Positions 51,831 through 63,655 of a stretch of 64,000 nt of DNA are shown in pieces. Position numbers and translations under genes: made by a program. Source of the stretch: Acanthococcus lagerstroemiae (lineage: Eukaryota; Arthropoda; Insecta; Hemiptera; Eriococcidae); assembly GCA_031841125.1 (NCBI GenBank), contig CM063111.1:44590955-44654954 (forward strand), in the 5' to 3' direction. The notes beneath the pieces were generated by a model. The model saw only the letters and a list, made by a program, of their open reading frames with translations. It searched no databases and was not told the origin of the DNA. The number at the start of each line of letters is the position of its first letter. The first letter of the stretch is position 1.

Positions 51831-53288
51831 GTTAGGGTATGTATTCTGAACTCTTTGAACTCTTTGGCAGATTGATGTGATAGAAGAGATTTACACTTAT
51901 CTAACAAAAAAAAAATTATTGCTCTAACATTCTTAGTTTTTGAGATACCAAACGGTTACTTAAATATTGAGTTATTGGAAGAATGACCCATATCATTAAT
52001 AACTTATTGTGAGATGACTGCTGGGGACTGAAATATCAACATTTTTGAAGAATAATCCACCTAGGCCCTTTGTTTACATTTCTGTACACCAGTGGCGTGC
52101 ATTCCAGGCAAGCAAGGTAAGCGCCGCTTATCCTGAAAATTATTAAACTTTACAAAATACTATAGAACCTCCTCCCCTCATTATGTTGGTCTCAATTTCA
52201 AATATGGGGTAAATATATGAAAGGAGGGAGGTGAATAAGCCCCATAAACGATATAACTCTGTGAAGCGGTAAAGTAGCTGAAGAAAATTATTATCATCTT
52301 CATAAGGTCTGTGCATCTGTGTTAAAAAGTAATAATTTTCAACGGGGATATCTTGAACTCCATTTTCAGCAGTTCTAATCCGAATACAAGAAAATTGCTA
52401 AAGAACTTTTTTACGGGAAATTTAATGTATAATTTATTGCAAATAAAAAACCGCAGCTTAAGACTGCAAGTTTCACAAGAAACTGAAAAGAAAAAATTCG
52501 TTCTAAAATTGATTTTATGAACATCCTGTTGAACCAATTCCGACCATTTTTCTGTGTTTACCACAACTGCTCTCTACTATTTACCTACTAATACCATTTT
52601 CCTGTTTATCTCCAGTCGAGAGAAGAAAAGAAAAAAAATCAAAGATAGGAAACTTTTCAAAATTTGACCATAACTAGGCTCCTTTAAAAGTACGAGTATA
52701 CAAATATATCTACATATTGATGGGATAGGTTGCCTACTCACCAGGTGGAAGAAGAAGATTGCAAAAGAGACACCCTGTATATAAACCTACCTACGTTATT
52801 GCTACATTGAGCGTTGAAAGTCTGTAAATTAACTTTCAGTGTTCCTCCTCTCTGATCAATAAGCTTTACACATGTCTTTCAATTGTGGGTGGATTGGTGG
52901 GTCTCCTTTCTTAAGAGTGAGAATTTGCGACACCTATTTAAAATCCTGTGGGCGCCACTGTATACATGAGTGATGTGCCTAAACCTACTTCATTCCGGAA
53001 TAACGTTCGTGAGCCTTAATTGAATTACCACACCTGTATCAGCTTACAATTTTTCGCAATTTTTTTAAGTAACCTCTACCTGCGTATTATAGCGTTAATG
53101 CTAGAAGACAATCGAATTCGTATGTGTAATTTCCGTGAACGTATCGAATGGTGAAGACAAATCGGAGAAGAAAACAAAGACCGTGGCGGACTATACGCGA
53201 TACCGATGCGAACTTGGGACCATTTCAAACATCAGGCTTCGTGGATCCGACTCCACGAATGGAAATATGGATTCGCGTTGAAAACTCG
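51831..53288. other. Noncoding; hAT-like ends and 5' flank of the secreted-protein gene
   Basis: 52,028-52,070 is an inverted match of 46,736-46,778. CAGTGGCGTGCATTCCAGG (52,091) looks like a hAT left end and GGGCGCCACTG (ending 52,968) like a right end, but the flanks do not duplicate. 53,100-53,288 is GC-richer and probably the 5' UTR of the next gene; no TATA box is evident. Confidence 0.4.
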
Positions 53289-53369
53289 ATGAACATGAGA
53301 TTAGCACTTTTGGCGACGGTCGTTTGTTTTTACATTTTCGCGGCGCGATGTCAAGATCCAAAGGACGAG
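53289..53369 (+). CDS. Secreted cysteine-rich protein, exon 1 (signal peptide)
   Basis: 27 codons: MNMRLALLATVVCFYIFAAR, then CQDPKDE. A short basic start, a hydrophobic core and a small-residue AAR-C cleavage region make a clear signal peptide. The exon ends GACGAG|GTGAGT, a strong donor in phase 0. A longer upstream in-frame ATG at 53,148 would bury the signal peptide, so the ATG at 53,289 (or 53,295) is preferred. It joins in phase to the exon at 59,570, across a 6.2 kb intron full of TEs. Confidence 0.75.
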
Positions 53370-53956
53370 GTGAGTTATACGAGCCATTAACGTATCGCCA
53401 TAATTTATACATTCCCTTTCCAGTTCACTGGCTTCGGATGCGAGCAGTAGACTCCCGTTGGTAATCGCATTTTACTTGGTCGTTTCTAAATTTTGTATTG
53501 AGTCTGAGCGAGTTCTTAGGCTCCGGCAGGGACAGAGTGGCCTGGCACAAATATGCCCCGATAATCCGAGAATTAATTAACATCTATAAGCATCTTCAAT
53601 GTTTTTTGTGACTTTTCATGCCTGCTTCAAGGCACTTGCTATTGTTTAGATTTTTTTTTTAATTCTTCAAGACATGTTCAAGTCTATTTACAGATCTTAC
53701 GAAAGTACGGAAGAGTCTTGAAGAAATCTTTGTAGAACCAGGAATAATAATCTAAAACAAATCCGACAAAGTTTCTTCTGAAAGACTTTTGCCGTATAAA
53801 ATCTCTGTCTAAAAGAATTCTAAAGACACATGGGGAATGTTTCCCCTTCTTCCGAGCTGGGAAGAAGTTAAAAATTACTAATTTTTAATAGCTTAAATCG
53901 TTGAAAAAAATTTAAAATTTTCATTCTCTCCGCTTGCAAACTATTATCTTACCTAT
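53370..53956. other. Intron sequence with decayed short repeats
   Basis: 53,540-53,830 shows TTCAAG/TCTTGAAG-type words like those at 24.2-24.6 kb. No gene. Confidence 0.4.
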
Positions 53957-55192
53957 TTTTATTTTATTTTATTATTTTTATTTGGTGACCCGCTGGGGCT
54001 ACAAGCGTGTATACATATATATAAGTACTGTGCATAAATAAAAAGAGAAAAAAATACACAAAAAGGAAGCGAGTGTAGTAGACAGGGGAGGTGCACCTCC
54101 CCCTTACTCAGCCCTCAGCCGCCCATTTCTGGGCATAAGTCATGGACAATTCAGCCCATTTTTTCCTATTGCTAGCTCTTGTTAACCATTGGTGACCTGC
54201 CACCTGCCTAACCTCATCGATCCATCTCGTCACTGGCCTCCCTCTTCTACGTTTGCCCGAGGGCATCCACATCGTTAGAATTTTGTTCCATTTGAATGAG
54301 AACTCTCTGGCTAGGTGTCCAGCAAATTTGAGTTTGAGTTTTTTAATGGTGACGCCCACACCTTTGGCTTTTGTTTTCTCGAGGATTTTTGAAATTCGAA
54401 CTTTGTCCTTGATTTTGATCTTCAGAAGATTTCGCAGCATAGAATTTTGAGTTGTAATTAATTTTCCCGTTTGTTTTTTGGTGTGTGCCCAGGTTTGGGC
54501 GCCATTAGTTAGTACGGGGATGACGTTGCTTTCGAAAATTTTAATTTTCGCTTTCAAACTGAGTTTTCCATTCCAAAAAATTTTTTGGCCCCAAAATGCT
54601 TTCCAAGCATTGGCTCTTCTGATTTTTGTTTCCTTTTCTGACCTGTTCTCAAATGATACCATTTGGCCTAAGTATTTGAATTCCGTGACTTTCTCAATCT
54701 TCTGGCTGCTAATTTCTATTTCCCCCAGATTCTGAATGTTTGACATAACTTTTGTTTTCTTCCAATTTATACTTAGGGCCACCTTTTCGCTTTCTCTCCT
54801 TAGGTCTTCCCCCATAAGCCTAGCTTCTTCGGCGTTTTTGGCGATTATCACAATATCGTCCGCGAATCTCAGGTTGTGTAATGTTTTGATGTTGTCAAAA
54901 ATTGAGCCCCTAATTCTTAACCCCTTGCCCTCCCAATTTATACTCCGGAATACTTCTTCCAAGACCGCGTTGAATAAGTTAGGGAAAGAGGATCCCCTTG
55001 TTTTACCCCTCTGCCAATTTTGATTTTTTCAGTATTTTTGTCCAGAGAGATGATTGCTTCTGAGTGAAGGTAGATTTTGTGTAGCATTTCTATAATTTTT
55101 TCGTGGACTCCTTGTTTTGCCAAGGTTGACCAAATGCAGCTGTGTAGCAAGGAATCGAAAGCTTTGATGAAGTCCACAAATAGTAATACAAC
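53957..55192 (-). mobile_element. BovB/RTE-type LINE, 5'-truncated copy
   Basis: Minus strand from 55,192: VDFIKAFDSLLHSCIWSTLA, GRGVKQGDPLS, a frameshift near 54,960, then LRFADDIVIIAKN, TEFKYLGQMVSFENRSEKE, NVIPVLTNGAQTW, GRPVTRWIDEVRQVAGHQWL and a final QKWA region before the stop at 54,108. The 3' UTR ends in an AAATAAAATAAAA tail at about 53,957-53,985. 5' truncation falls within RT. No target duplication identified. Confidence 0.88.
54108..54962 (-). pseudogene. BovB/RTE reverse transcriptase, palm to C-terminus
   Basis: 284 residues open: catalytic FADD at residues 34-37, thumb, and the RTE C-terminal RGRPVTRW...KKWAELS block. It is separated from the N-terminal RT part (54,938-55,177) by a frameshift. 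Remnant, not functional. Confidence 0.85.
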
Positions 55193-55380
55193 ATTGATTT
55201 GAAATTCGTTTGTTTTTTCTATTTATTTTTTTAACCTACAAAATTGTAAGCCTATTCCCCCCTCCATCCACATTAGAATTCTTTGTGTTTACGCTACTGC
55301 TCGGAGCCACTTAGTTTTTAAGCTTTTGAAATCGAAGAACTTATTAGCAGTGCTAAACTGATTATTATTCCACTTGATGG

Positions 55381-57354
55381 CAATATTCCCAGATGTGGTA
55401 CGATTGTATTACATGTGGTATATTTTACTTTTAGCGGTACAATTATTTGTGGTAGGTACATTTGCAATAATTATGTGGTACAATTTCAATGTTTGGACCG
55501 GAATATTTTTGAATGTAAAGTTGTGATACCTGGTAACACTGATTGCAATGTTGTTCGTTTTATTTCGGCGTATTCTAAAAGGTGGGAAAAACAAATCAAG
55601 TTTCCAACGGCTGTGTAAAGCTGCGTCTGATATAAAGTACTTTATTCACTTCGGAATTTCATGTGCCTTTTACAGTTACAAATAAGCCTAGTTAGATTTC
55701 GTTACGCAAAATAGACAAACATATTTTTCAAATGAGCCTTAAATTTTGAGTTTTAATGCTGTTTCCCAAATGACTCGTAAAGCTTTGTTTCAACATTACC
55801 CCACCTGTCTCTGGCCTTGTCTAATGATGCATTTTCCTCTGTTAAATACACTTCTTCCGTGAAAACAACAACAAAATTATGAAGTTCGAACACTGGCGAA
55901 CCTCGTAGCGTATATTTCAACTCATGAGTCATACAAAAAAGTCAGAAAAGTGTTTGCGCGCATCAAAAACTTTACAAATAAGAATTTTCAAGTTTTTCAG
56001 TTTTTAGAATTAAGAAAACTGAATTATTCAGTAAGCTGAAACATGGGATGAGATTGAAAGAAATATCAATTTAATATTATGAGTTATAGGCGCTAAGAGA
56101 GCTAGTAATAGCATGGTATGGAGGCTCAAAAATAATGATAAAACAGGGAATAAAATAACATACCTACTGAAAATTGAACATAGCAAAAGGAAATTCGCAT
56201 GATTACACTTACAAATTTTAAAATTTTTGGCACTGTAAAATGGGACCTATTTATTGGCCCGAGAAAAATAATAGAGCAGCATTTATAAATTATGAACGAG
56301 AGAAGAAATATTTAGTGAGAAAAAATTAATAACGACGCGAAAAAAATTTTTTGAACTGCATATTATTCTAATGCACGAGAAATCAATTGTCACACTCAAT
56401 AAAACTACATATTATGCACATGAACAGTATTATTTCGCACTACATGACTGTACAGGCGAGAAGAAATTTACACTGCCTATTGCACAATTATAGTGCTTTC
56501 TTAGCCTCCGCTTCCTTTTCTGTCCGAGAGGGATACTTTTAGGCTCCGGTGGAATGCTCTCTTCTTTCTGTCTAACTTAAACGCCTAGCGCATGTTTTAC
56601 ACTGTCTATTTTTTACATAGAATGGGCATGTACATTCAACACCTGAACATGATACTGTTATGGTCCAAAGTTCTGTTTGCCAAGACTTAAAATCGTCTAT
56701 TTAAATCATGCATTATTGCTGTATTCATCCTGGATGATGTGGTGAAATGCTGCGTGCAACTCTCTTCGTCGAGCTAACATGGGGGAATTCGAGAGTGCCC
56801 ACTGGTAGGCCTCTGTCCACATTTTAGTTGGTCGCTTTAACACTATTGTTGGTAAGGGGATAGTGTTCAGCAGCTCCCTCATACCAATCTGGATACTTTT
56901 GGAACCCTATCAAAGTATCCAACGAAATCGAAAACACAACTTTCCTTCTTCTTCCAGCACTTCTTCAAGACGAATGCGCTAGCTTTGGTAAATTTGGCTT
57001 GATCTGGAGATGTCTGAAGTCTGTGAATACCCTCTTTTAACTGGCTAATAAATCCACCTTATCTGGACAGGAAGAACCCGGCCGCTTCCCCTCTTGAAAG
57101 TATTTCATTCTTACATGATCACACATCACTTGCTTCCCTCTGCAAATCATATTTTTCTCGGGGAAACCTGTCAATATCTCGTGCGTGAGTCATCCCTAGC
57201 AATCCCTTTTAAAACTCGTTTATTTACTATTTTTTCTCGTTCACTATTTCTTGTGCCACATTTAATGATTTTGAAATGTGGTACTTTTTCAAAAGTGTGG
57301 TACAACTTTTTCCTCTTAGTGGAACATTTTTGAAAATTACATCTGGGAACACTG
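55381..57354. mobile_element. hAT element, 1,974 bp, with perfect 8 bp target duplication
   Basis: Ends CAATATTCCCAGATGT and (reverse complement) CAGTGTTCCCAGATGT. Flanks CTTGATGG at 55,373-55,380 and 57,355-57,362. Decayed minus-strand coding sequence lies at about 56,480-57,050 (KASAFVLKKCWKKK and a CxMYMPILC zinc-like patch). Subterminal ATGTGGTAC repeats occur at both ends. Confidence 0.88.
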
Positions 57355-57362
57355 CTTGATGG

Positions 57363-57937
57363 ACAGGTACATAGAACCTAGAAAATTTTAGCTCGATTTG
57401 ATGAAGTTAACGGATCCCTCATTTTCTGAGAACATACTTTAACTTCTCCCAACCAATAGTCTGCAAAGGACACAAACATGGAATTACAAGAAAATTCACT
57501 CCTCCGCATTCAAACTTCCTCATGGAAAACGAAAAAATTGTTTTCCGAAAAACCTTCAGCTTTTATGATGGGTCAAATAAAATTTTTCAAGAAAAAAAAA
57601 ATGAAAATTGAAGAAAATATTTAAAAAAAAAATAAATGTTATTCCTCAAACTTTTTTTCTTTGGGGGAAAGATAGAAACTAGAAATGGGTTGAAAAAAGA
57701 GAAAATTAAGAAATATATGACAATCCTAATGAAGAATATTATTGGTTTAACTTTCTACCGTGGAGAGGAAGTGGGAGTGGTACTGACCTGCGATTGGTGG
57801 TGGCTCACAAAACTGACTTTCCCGATGGCTTGTCTGATCCCACTCCGCCTCTGAGCTCTGGAAATCTTTCAAGGAATGCCAACCAATGGTCCAATCTGAA
57901 CAAGCTTCTTCCTAACCCGGATTAGCATCAATGTACT
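57363..57937. other. Intron sequence
   Basis: A-rich patches at 57,590-57,630; no gene or repeat recognised. Confidence 0.4.
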
Positions 57938-58147
57938 CTTTTTCTAATTTGCTCTCAACCCGAGCCCTGGAATCCGCCCTATCGAGCATTACTTCAGAGA
58001 CGTAGGGGAGGCTGTTAGGGCTGCCTTAGCTCTTTTCTCTTCTGGCCGAAAAACCGGCCTAGGTCAAAATCTGGCGAGTTGCTACGTGGGTTCGAACCCG
58101 GGACCTCCGAATTCCGAGACCGACGCGCTATCCACTCGGCCAACCAG
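57938..58147 (-). mobile_element. tRNA-derived SINE, full length
   Basis: Minus strand: GGTTGGCCGAGTGGATAGCG (A box), GGGTTCGAACCC (B box), a linker with CCGGTTTTTCGGCC, a body GAGAAAAGAGCTAAGGCAGC and the tail GGGCTCGGGTTGAGAGC. The best-preserved copy in the window. Confidence 0.9.
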
Positions 58148-59569
58148 TGGATATGAGACCTAATTTTTGGGTCGTTGGTTACGTCCTCACCCCATTAGGT
58201 TCTTGCAAAAATACCAAGAACTATTAAATTTAGGAAAAAATGCTGCTTATTCAAATTGGCCTTTCTCAGTGCTACGCATTAAAACATGTTTGATGGGAGA
58301 AAACGTATAATGTCGGCAATTTTTCCGCTTTTTGTGACCAGTTTGAATGCAAACTGCCGTCGGACACGCTTCCTAACTCTTGTATATACCTATCCATCTT
58401 TGGAACATATTTTTCTATTACCCTACTTGGGTACTACCTACATAAACAACATTGTGTGTTTTATGTCTGATCAAATTTTTCAACATTTAAATAACAATGA
58501 CACACCAGCATAAAAAACACTGGGATGAGATTATATGATTTTAGCTATATTTTCAACGATCAATACAATGGCGTTAAGCATTTTTCTCAAGAACCTCTCA
58601 TTTTCTAAATTCCAAATTCAAATTTTATCAAATTTTTCATTTTTTTATTCCTTTTCGTCGTCCACGAATGGCTACACTGATTCTGATAACGATACTGAAC
58701 GCGCATGGTTGTTCGATCAGTGGTATGATCTTGATGATGCTAAAATTCAAATTTCATGTAAGAGAGAGAGGGGGAAAATGAACTATATTCAAAAAATTAA
58801 CATTGGCATTAAATTCTTTGTTAAAAATATATATTATATATATCATATAGTCTCATGCCATTGTTGTTGTTTTTTTTTAAGTCCCAAATTGTTGTGTAGT
58901 GTAAGGACACCTTAGAAACTTGCACAAGCACGAAAAAACATCGACATATCAATAAGGTTTTCCAGACTACTGAATTAATTTTCCCCATTCATTCCTTCTA
59001 ACTTACAATTTACCTCCTTGATACCACATAGATACCTACTTGATTTATTTAGATAGGAATTTATAATTGAAAATAAATAGTTTGGACATTTCTGCGGTTC
59101 ACACCTGTGTGTAGTGCAACATACATCTAGAGGACTTGATTCTAAAGGCAATAAAAGATAGATTTTGAAAACTTCTTCGACAACTTTCCAACTCCACAGC
59201 ATTTTCAGAACTTCTAACTAAGCACTGTAATTGGGGCAAACGTGATCCATAATTCATAAATTACAAAATATTTTTTTACATTTGTTACAATTAGTTCTTC
59301 ATTTTTTCTTAGAACACTCTACGTACTTATAACCGTTTTAGCATAAGCTCTATTCCTAGCTTTTCGTAGCCCCCTCCCCTGTCATGCACGCTTAACAAAC
59401 CAAATTTTGAACATTTCTAGCTGCTATCTCTGATTTTCCCGTACATCGTTGGTAATCCTCTTCCCACAATCTCCTCACCAGTGATATTTATCTCCTAATC
59501 TGGTGCCATTTCACATTCTCACAACGCATCCTTTGCTATTTTTTCACTAAACTCGTACGTGTTTCGCAG
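58148..59569. other. Intron sequence before exon 2
   Basis: Short open frames at 58,286-58,915 are AT-rich and without recognisable similarity. A short (TA)n run lies near 58,830-58,850. Ends with the acceptor GTGTTTCGCAG. Confidence 0.4.
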
Positions 59570-60082
59570 GTCGAGATAATGCCGGAGGCTATGGAGAAGG
59601 AACGCAAACGCATGAGGCTCTTCTGGGCCATCATGTACGAGGTCTGCCGTACATTTTGCGTATGGAAGTCGTTCTGTCAGTCCTTCTGCCAGAAGTTGAA
59701 CCCGGATGAAAGTCCCGAATTCGACATGACCTTCGACCTGATGCTCGCATCCGAACCGCTGGCCGCCATCAGCGAAATGGCCGGCGAGAAAACCATGTGG
59801 CTGTACTCGACCGTCTCCGACATCTGCGACGATGACTCAGTCTGCATCGAAAGCTGTCTGGACATGGAGCCGGACGAGGACGAGCCTTGGCAAGACGAGC
59901 CACCCGCCAATATTTTACGGGCGTTGTACGAGCTGGCCAAGAATTACTTCTTACAATGCGCCACCATGAACGAGAGACCGTTGACCGTTGTCGATGCATT
60001 CACGGTCGAGCAGTTTTGCCGCGAAATAACGTCGGCCGGCCGCGAGTTCACTCAGCAGTGCGTTGCCAGCCTGACAAGCTGA
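59570..60082 (+). CDS. Secreted cysteine-rich protein, exon 2
   Basis: 170 codons plus stop, beginning VEIMPEAMEKERKRMRLFWA after the acceptor GTTTCGCAG|GTCGAG in phase 0 with exon 1; whole protein 197 residues. GC-rich coding sequence stands out from the AT-rich surroundings. Ten cysteines: VC, TFC, SFC, SFC (a C-x3-C-x5-C-x3-C cluster), then IC, VC, SC, QC, FC, QC, which would allow five disulfides in a secreted protein. Largely helical and acidic in the middle (DMEPDEDEPW). No known domain is recognised. A digestive, salivary or haemolymph protein are all possible; function unassigned. No clear AATAAA downstream. Confidence 0.75.
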   Translation, partial: VEIMPEAMEKERKRMRLFWAIMYEVCRTFCVWKSFCQSFCQKLNPDESPEFDMTFDLMLASEPLAAISEMAGEKTMWLYSTVSDICDDDSVCIESCLDMEPDEDEPWQDEPPANILRALYELAKNYFLQCATMNERPLTVVDAFTVEQFCREITSAGREFTQQCVASLTS

Positions 60083-60416
60083 CAAGCTGACGGCTTCTTG
60101 GGATTGACCTTGAATCCATAAATAGTACCTAATCACCCCTATTCATCACACTTGGAATCCCTGGCTGTGTAATGCAGGTGTGTTCTGTTCATGATACTTC
60201 GATATCATAGATTGTGTAATGTAGTTGTGATCTATTTATCACACGCTGACATCAAACACGTTATAAAAAGTAGTCTTTTGTTCATCACGATTCATTGTCG
60301 CCAGACATCGGGAATGATTTATAAATGGTGTTCTCTATTTGAAGGATCAACTTTCATCGAGCTTTCAAAACTCGAATGATCGATGAACAATCAAACGTTC
60401 ATTTATAGTTTCTCTC
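60083..60416. other. 3' flank of the secreted-protein gene
   Basis: AT-rich; possible weak polyadenylation signals ATAAAT at 60,118 and TATAAA at 60,321. Partial first unit of the downstream tandem repeat begins near 60,398. Confidence 0.4.
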
Positions 60417-61500
60417 ACTCCATAGAGTAGGTAGGTCGAAAATGCAGCGATGAGTTGCTATACATGGGCTCGAATCCGGGACCTCCGGATTCCGAGACTA
60501 ACGCGTTATCCACTCGGCCAACCAGGCAGGCTAGTTTTTGGGCAAGAAGAGAAAAGAAGGCTAAGACAGCCCTAGCAGTCTTCTCGACGTCTCTGAGGTA
60601 ATGCTCGAAAGGCCGGATTCGAGGGCTCGGGTTGAGAGTAAAAATGAAAAAGAGTGCGAGGGCAGAAAGGACTCCATAAGATAACTTAAATACATTTGGG
60701 TGACTCATCATGGTAGATACAAATACAAGCATGTAAATTACTCGGACTCGGTTATCAGTATTAGTTATCCAATTGTTCATGTTTGCTCACAGCCGTTCCC
60801 TAAATCGTTCCTGTGATTGTTCGACTGTACTCGTTCCGTTGATCATTCCTTCTCATCGTTCTCATTTCTAATTTCCTTTCCTCCACGTGGTAAGTTGTAC
60901 ATTTGCGGGTGATTCACAAAATGGTCGATACGTATACCTACACAAAATACCTATAAATCATCGTGTAAATTACTCGGAACGTGTTATCAGTGTTACTTAT
61001 AGTTATTCAACTTGATCCTTTCCATGACTGTTCCTATAAAATCGTTCCCTTGATCATTCTAATCATTACCGTGATCATTCCTCCTGATTGTTCTCATTTC
61101 TAGTTTCTCTTTCTCCGCGTAGTAGGTAAGTTGTACATTTGGATGATTCACAATAGTAGATACATACACAAAATACCTATAAATCATCTACATTACCTAC
61201 TGGAAACGTATTATCAGTGTTAGTTATCCAATTGTTGACGTTTGCTCACAGCCGTTTCTTTGATCGTGCCTAATATGATTATTCCTCAGATTGTTTCCCT
61301 GATCATTTCCCCCTGATCGTTCTCATTTCTAGTTTCTCTTTCTGCATAGAGTAGATACATTTGGGTGACTCATCATGGCGAATACATAATATATACAAAT
61401 ATAAATTATATACTTAAATTACTCAGACTGTGTTATCAGTGTTATAGTTCTCTAATTGTTCATGTTTGTTCACACAGTCGTTCCCTTTATGATTCCTCTA
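60398..61500. repeat. Tandem repeat, about 208-236 bp unit, four copies
   Basis: ACATTTGGGTGA(C/T)TCA-type starts at 60,690, 60,899, 61,135 and 61,357. Each copy then has AAATTACTCGGA, TTATCAGTGTTAGTTA, TTTGCTCACAGCCGTT and TTCTCATTTCTAGTTTCTCT. The array is interrupted by a SINE at 60,432-60,665. Confidence 0.85.
60432..60665. mobile_element. tRNA-derived SINE with 5' inversion
   Basis: The tRNA head is on the minus strand (GGTTGGCCGAGTGGATAACG from 60,529 down to about 60,432), whereas the body and tail (GGCAAGAAGAGAAAAGAAGG to GGGCTCGGGTTGAGAG) continue on the plus strand from 60,530 to about 60,665. Candidate target duplication ACTCCATA (60,417-60,424 and 60,671-60,678). Confidence 0.8.
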
Positions 61501-62900
61501 TGATTGTTCCCCTGGTCAGAACAAGAGAACTGATTCGTTTTGTAAAGAAAATAAACGAACGATTGAAATTTCAATCATTAAACTTAAGTTCCTCGTGTCT
61601 AGTAATCTCAGGTTGTGTAATGAAGGTATAAGTTTCACTGATGTAGGACTGGGAAAGCACAGTCTATTTGTAAGTAGATGATGGCCCCGTAATTCAAGAT
61701 CACTTCCAATGAATATTTGAGGAGACACTATATAATGTGGAATGGGCACATCTATAGTATTATTACGAAGCCTATGATGACAACGTGAGATGAACAGGCC
61801 ACATCTATACATTTCATAGTCACATGAAAGTGTGATAAATATGGGTAAATACTACTCGCTTGTTGAGGACAGTACAATCACATCCACTTTTCGATGATGT
61901 CGATATGAATGGACCGTGATTACAGCGTTGCTGCACACAAATAATAATTTAATACTGCACGTTTATTTTGTTTTGTAAAATAAAAACTCTTCAACCATTT
62001 TGTTTTTTTCGGAGAGAACGAGAAAATTTCCAGAATAAACTCCGCGTCTAGTTGAATTCGCAATAAGCGATTCAAGGAAAACTGTACAAAGCACCAAAAG
62101 GGAACTACGAGTACCTACGTATATGGAGCGACGAGATAAGCAGAATTTATATTTGAGAGGATGGATGAGTATGAGAGCAGAGAGACTTATCATATACAGG
62201 GTGATGCGCTTAGTTCCACAATGATTTGAAATTCCATAAGAAAAAATAATAATAATAAGAATAATAATAATAATTTTTCCAGGCTTGTGATCGCGAATTG
62301 ATAGTGGATGGACCCGAACAGTTAGAGGCTAATTTTGAAAATTTATCGTCCCCTAGTCTCGGGATAAATGAGTTTAAGGTTAAGGCTAAATAGCCTTGCC
62401 TCTTATTTTCTCGAGGTGTGGTGGTTTCACCCCTTTATCATTTCTCGCGTCAGAAAAGGCAAATCAATAATTTTCCTTTAGTAGTTGGCAAACCATTGAC
62501 TTCTTAGTTCTTGCATGATGAATACAAAATCCTCCAAATACTTTTCCATAATCTAAAATTAAGTAGTCGGTGCTCATCAATGGTGGGTAGACGAAATTCA
62601 AAATGTGCAAAAATGATACTAATTAGCCCAGCCATTAAGACTTGAATAATTTGGAAGCCAGATCGATTAATCGACTTTTTTCCTACAAAAAAACTGAGTC
62701 GATTTTTTGTTATGATAGAAAAATTGGATAATCGATTTTCGGGCATCACTAATCTGCATGCAGTGTACACATTTCCTGTGACTTTGAAATTGTGACTGCT
62801 AGTAGTAAGTTCTGTAACTTGAATAACATGCAAATTCGAAATCGGTTCTTCTTGATTATTTTTATAACCTTGGGGAGAAAAGGCAAAATTTTCCGAAAAA
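61501..62900. other. No gene recognised; (AAT)n microsatellite
   Basis: (AAT)n with interruptions at 62,246-62,273. A small palindrome AGGCTAAATAGCCT lies at about 62,381. Otherwise ordinary noncoding DNA. Confidence 0.4.
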
Positions 62901-62989
62901 TTACGAATATCTATCAAGAACGGTGAGAGATGATAGAGAAAAATGGAGGAAATCTGATAAGAAACCTTTGCCGAAGAAATACCTACTAA

Positions 62990-63360
62990 TTTTTAATTTC
63001 CTACATTTTGAGATCAACTTGCCACCACCCTGAGGGGGAGCTTCTCTTGAAAAGGTGCTGCTGAAGAATATGATTCTTACAGAGGACATACGTATTAGTA
63101 CAAATTGGTAGTTGGTATCTACTCGTGGCAGGTTATAATATCAACTTGCCCCAGCCCCTTAGGGTTTCTCTTAGGGAGGTGCTGCAGAGAAAAATTATTT
63201 CTATAGTGGAAGCAGTAGCGCACAGTGATAATTTGTATCTGATAGTAATTGGTCATGATTAGCAACCGAATGCCTCGGCATTTATAACTTCGTTTTGCTC
63301 CCGATAGGGAAGTGCTGATAATGTACGAGTACCTTTTAGAAATGTACGAGTACCTTTTAG
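62990..63360. repeat. Degenerate tandem repeat, about 135-150 bp unit
   Basis: ATCAACTTGCC(A/C)C...GGTGCTGC blocks at 63,011 and 63,139, and a third more decayed block at about 63,287-63,315. Followed by an exact 20-22 bp duplication AATGTACGAGTACCTTTTAG (63,319 and 63,341). Confidence 0.65.
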
Positions 63361-63446
63361 AACGAGGGTGAGGGCAAGAGAAACAAACAGTCAAAGTGCC
63401 GAAAAAAAATAAAACGTCATTTCAAAAAAAAAAAAAATTAAAAGTT

Positions 63447-63655
63447 TTAAGAGACCCGAGGACTTTTACTTGGCCAATAGCTTGAGTTCATTGAAAAAGC
63501 TTGTTCAAGAATCTCTTCTATTCCTGGGTACGGGTAGAAATTTTCTGGCTTAAAATGGAAAAAGTTTTTAGAATCCTGAATACACGACTGTGCGCGAATT
63601 GCATACACCATTGGTTCATGATACAGGCAATACACCTTCGAAAATTCTTGGATGT
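63447..63655 (-). CDS. Possible terminal exon of an unknown minus-strand gene
   Basis: After the good acceptor CTTTTATTTATTTTAG the minus strand encodes about 69 residues, DIQEFSKVYCLYHEPMVYAI onward, including KNFFHFKPENFYPYPG, then a stop at 63,447. Amino-acid composition looks protein-like rather than TE-like. No domain is recognised and the upstream exon would lie beyond or near the window edge. It could also be a chance frame. Confidence 0.35.

Noticed and set aside
52091..52968. An 878 bp hAT element between CAGTGGCG and CGCCACTG ends
   Set aside because: The flanking 8-mers do not match and the subterminal sequences differ, so the ends may belong to different elements.
61000..61500. 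CRISPR array in the 220 bp repeats
   Set aside because: Units are over 200 bp, diverged along their length and without unique spacers; an ordinary tandem repeat.
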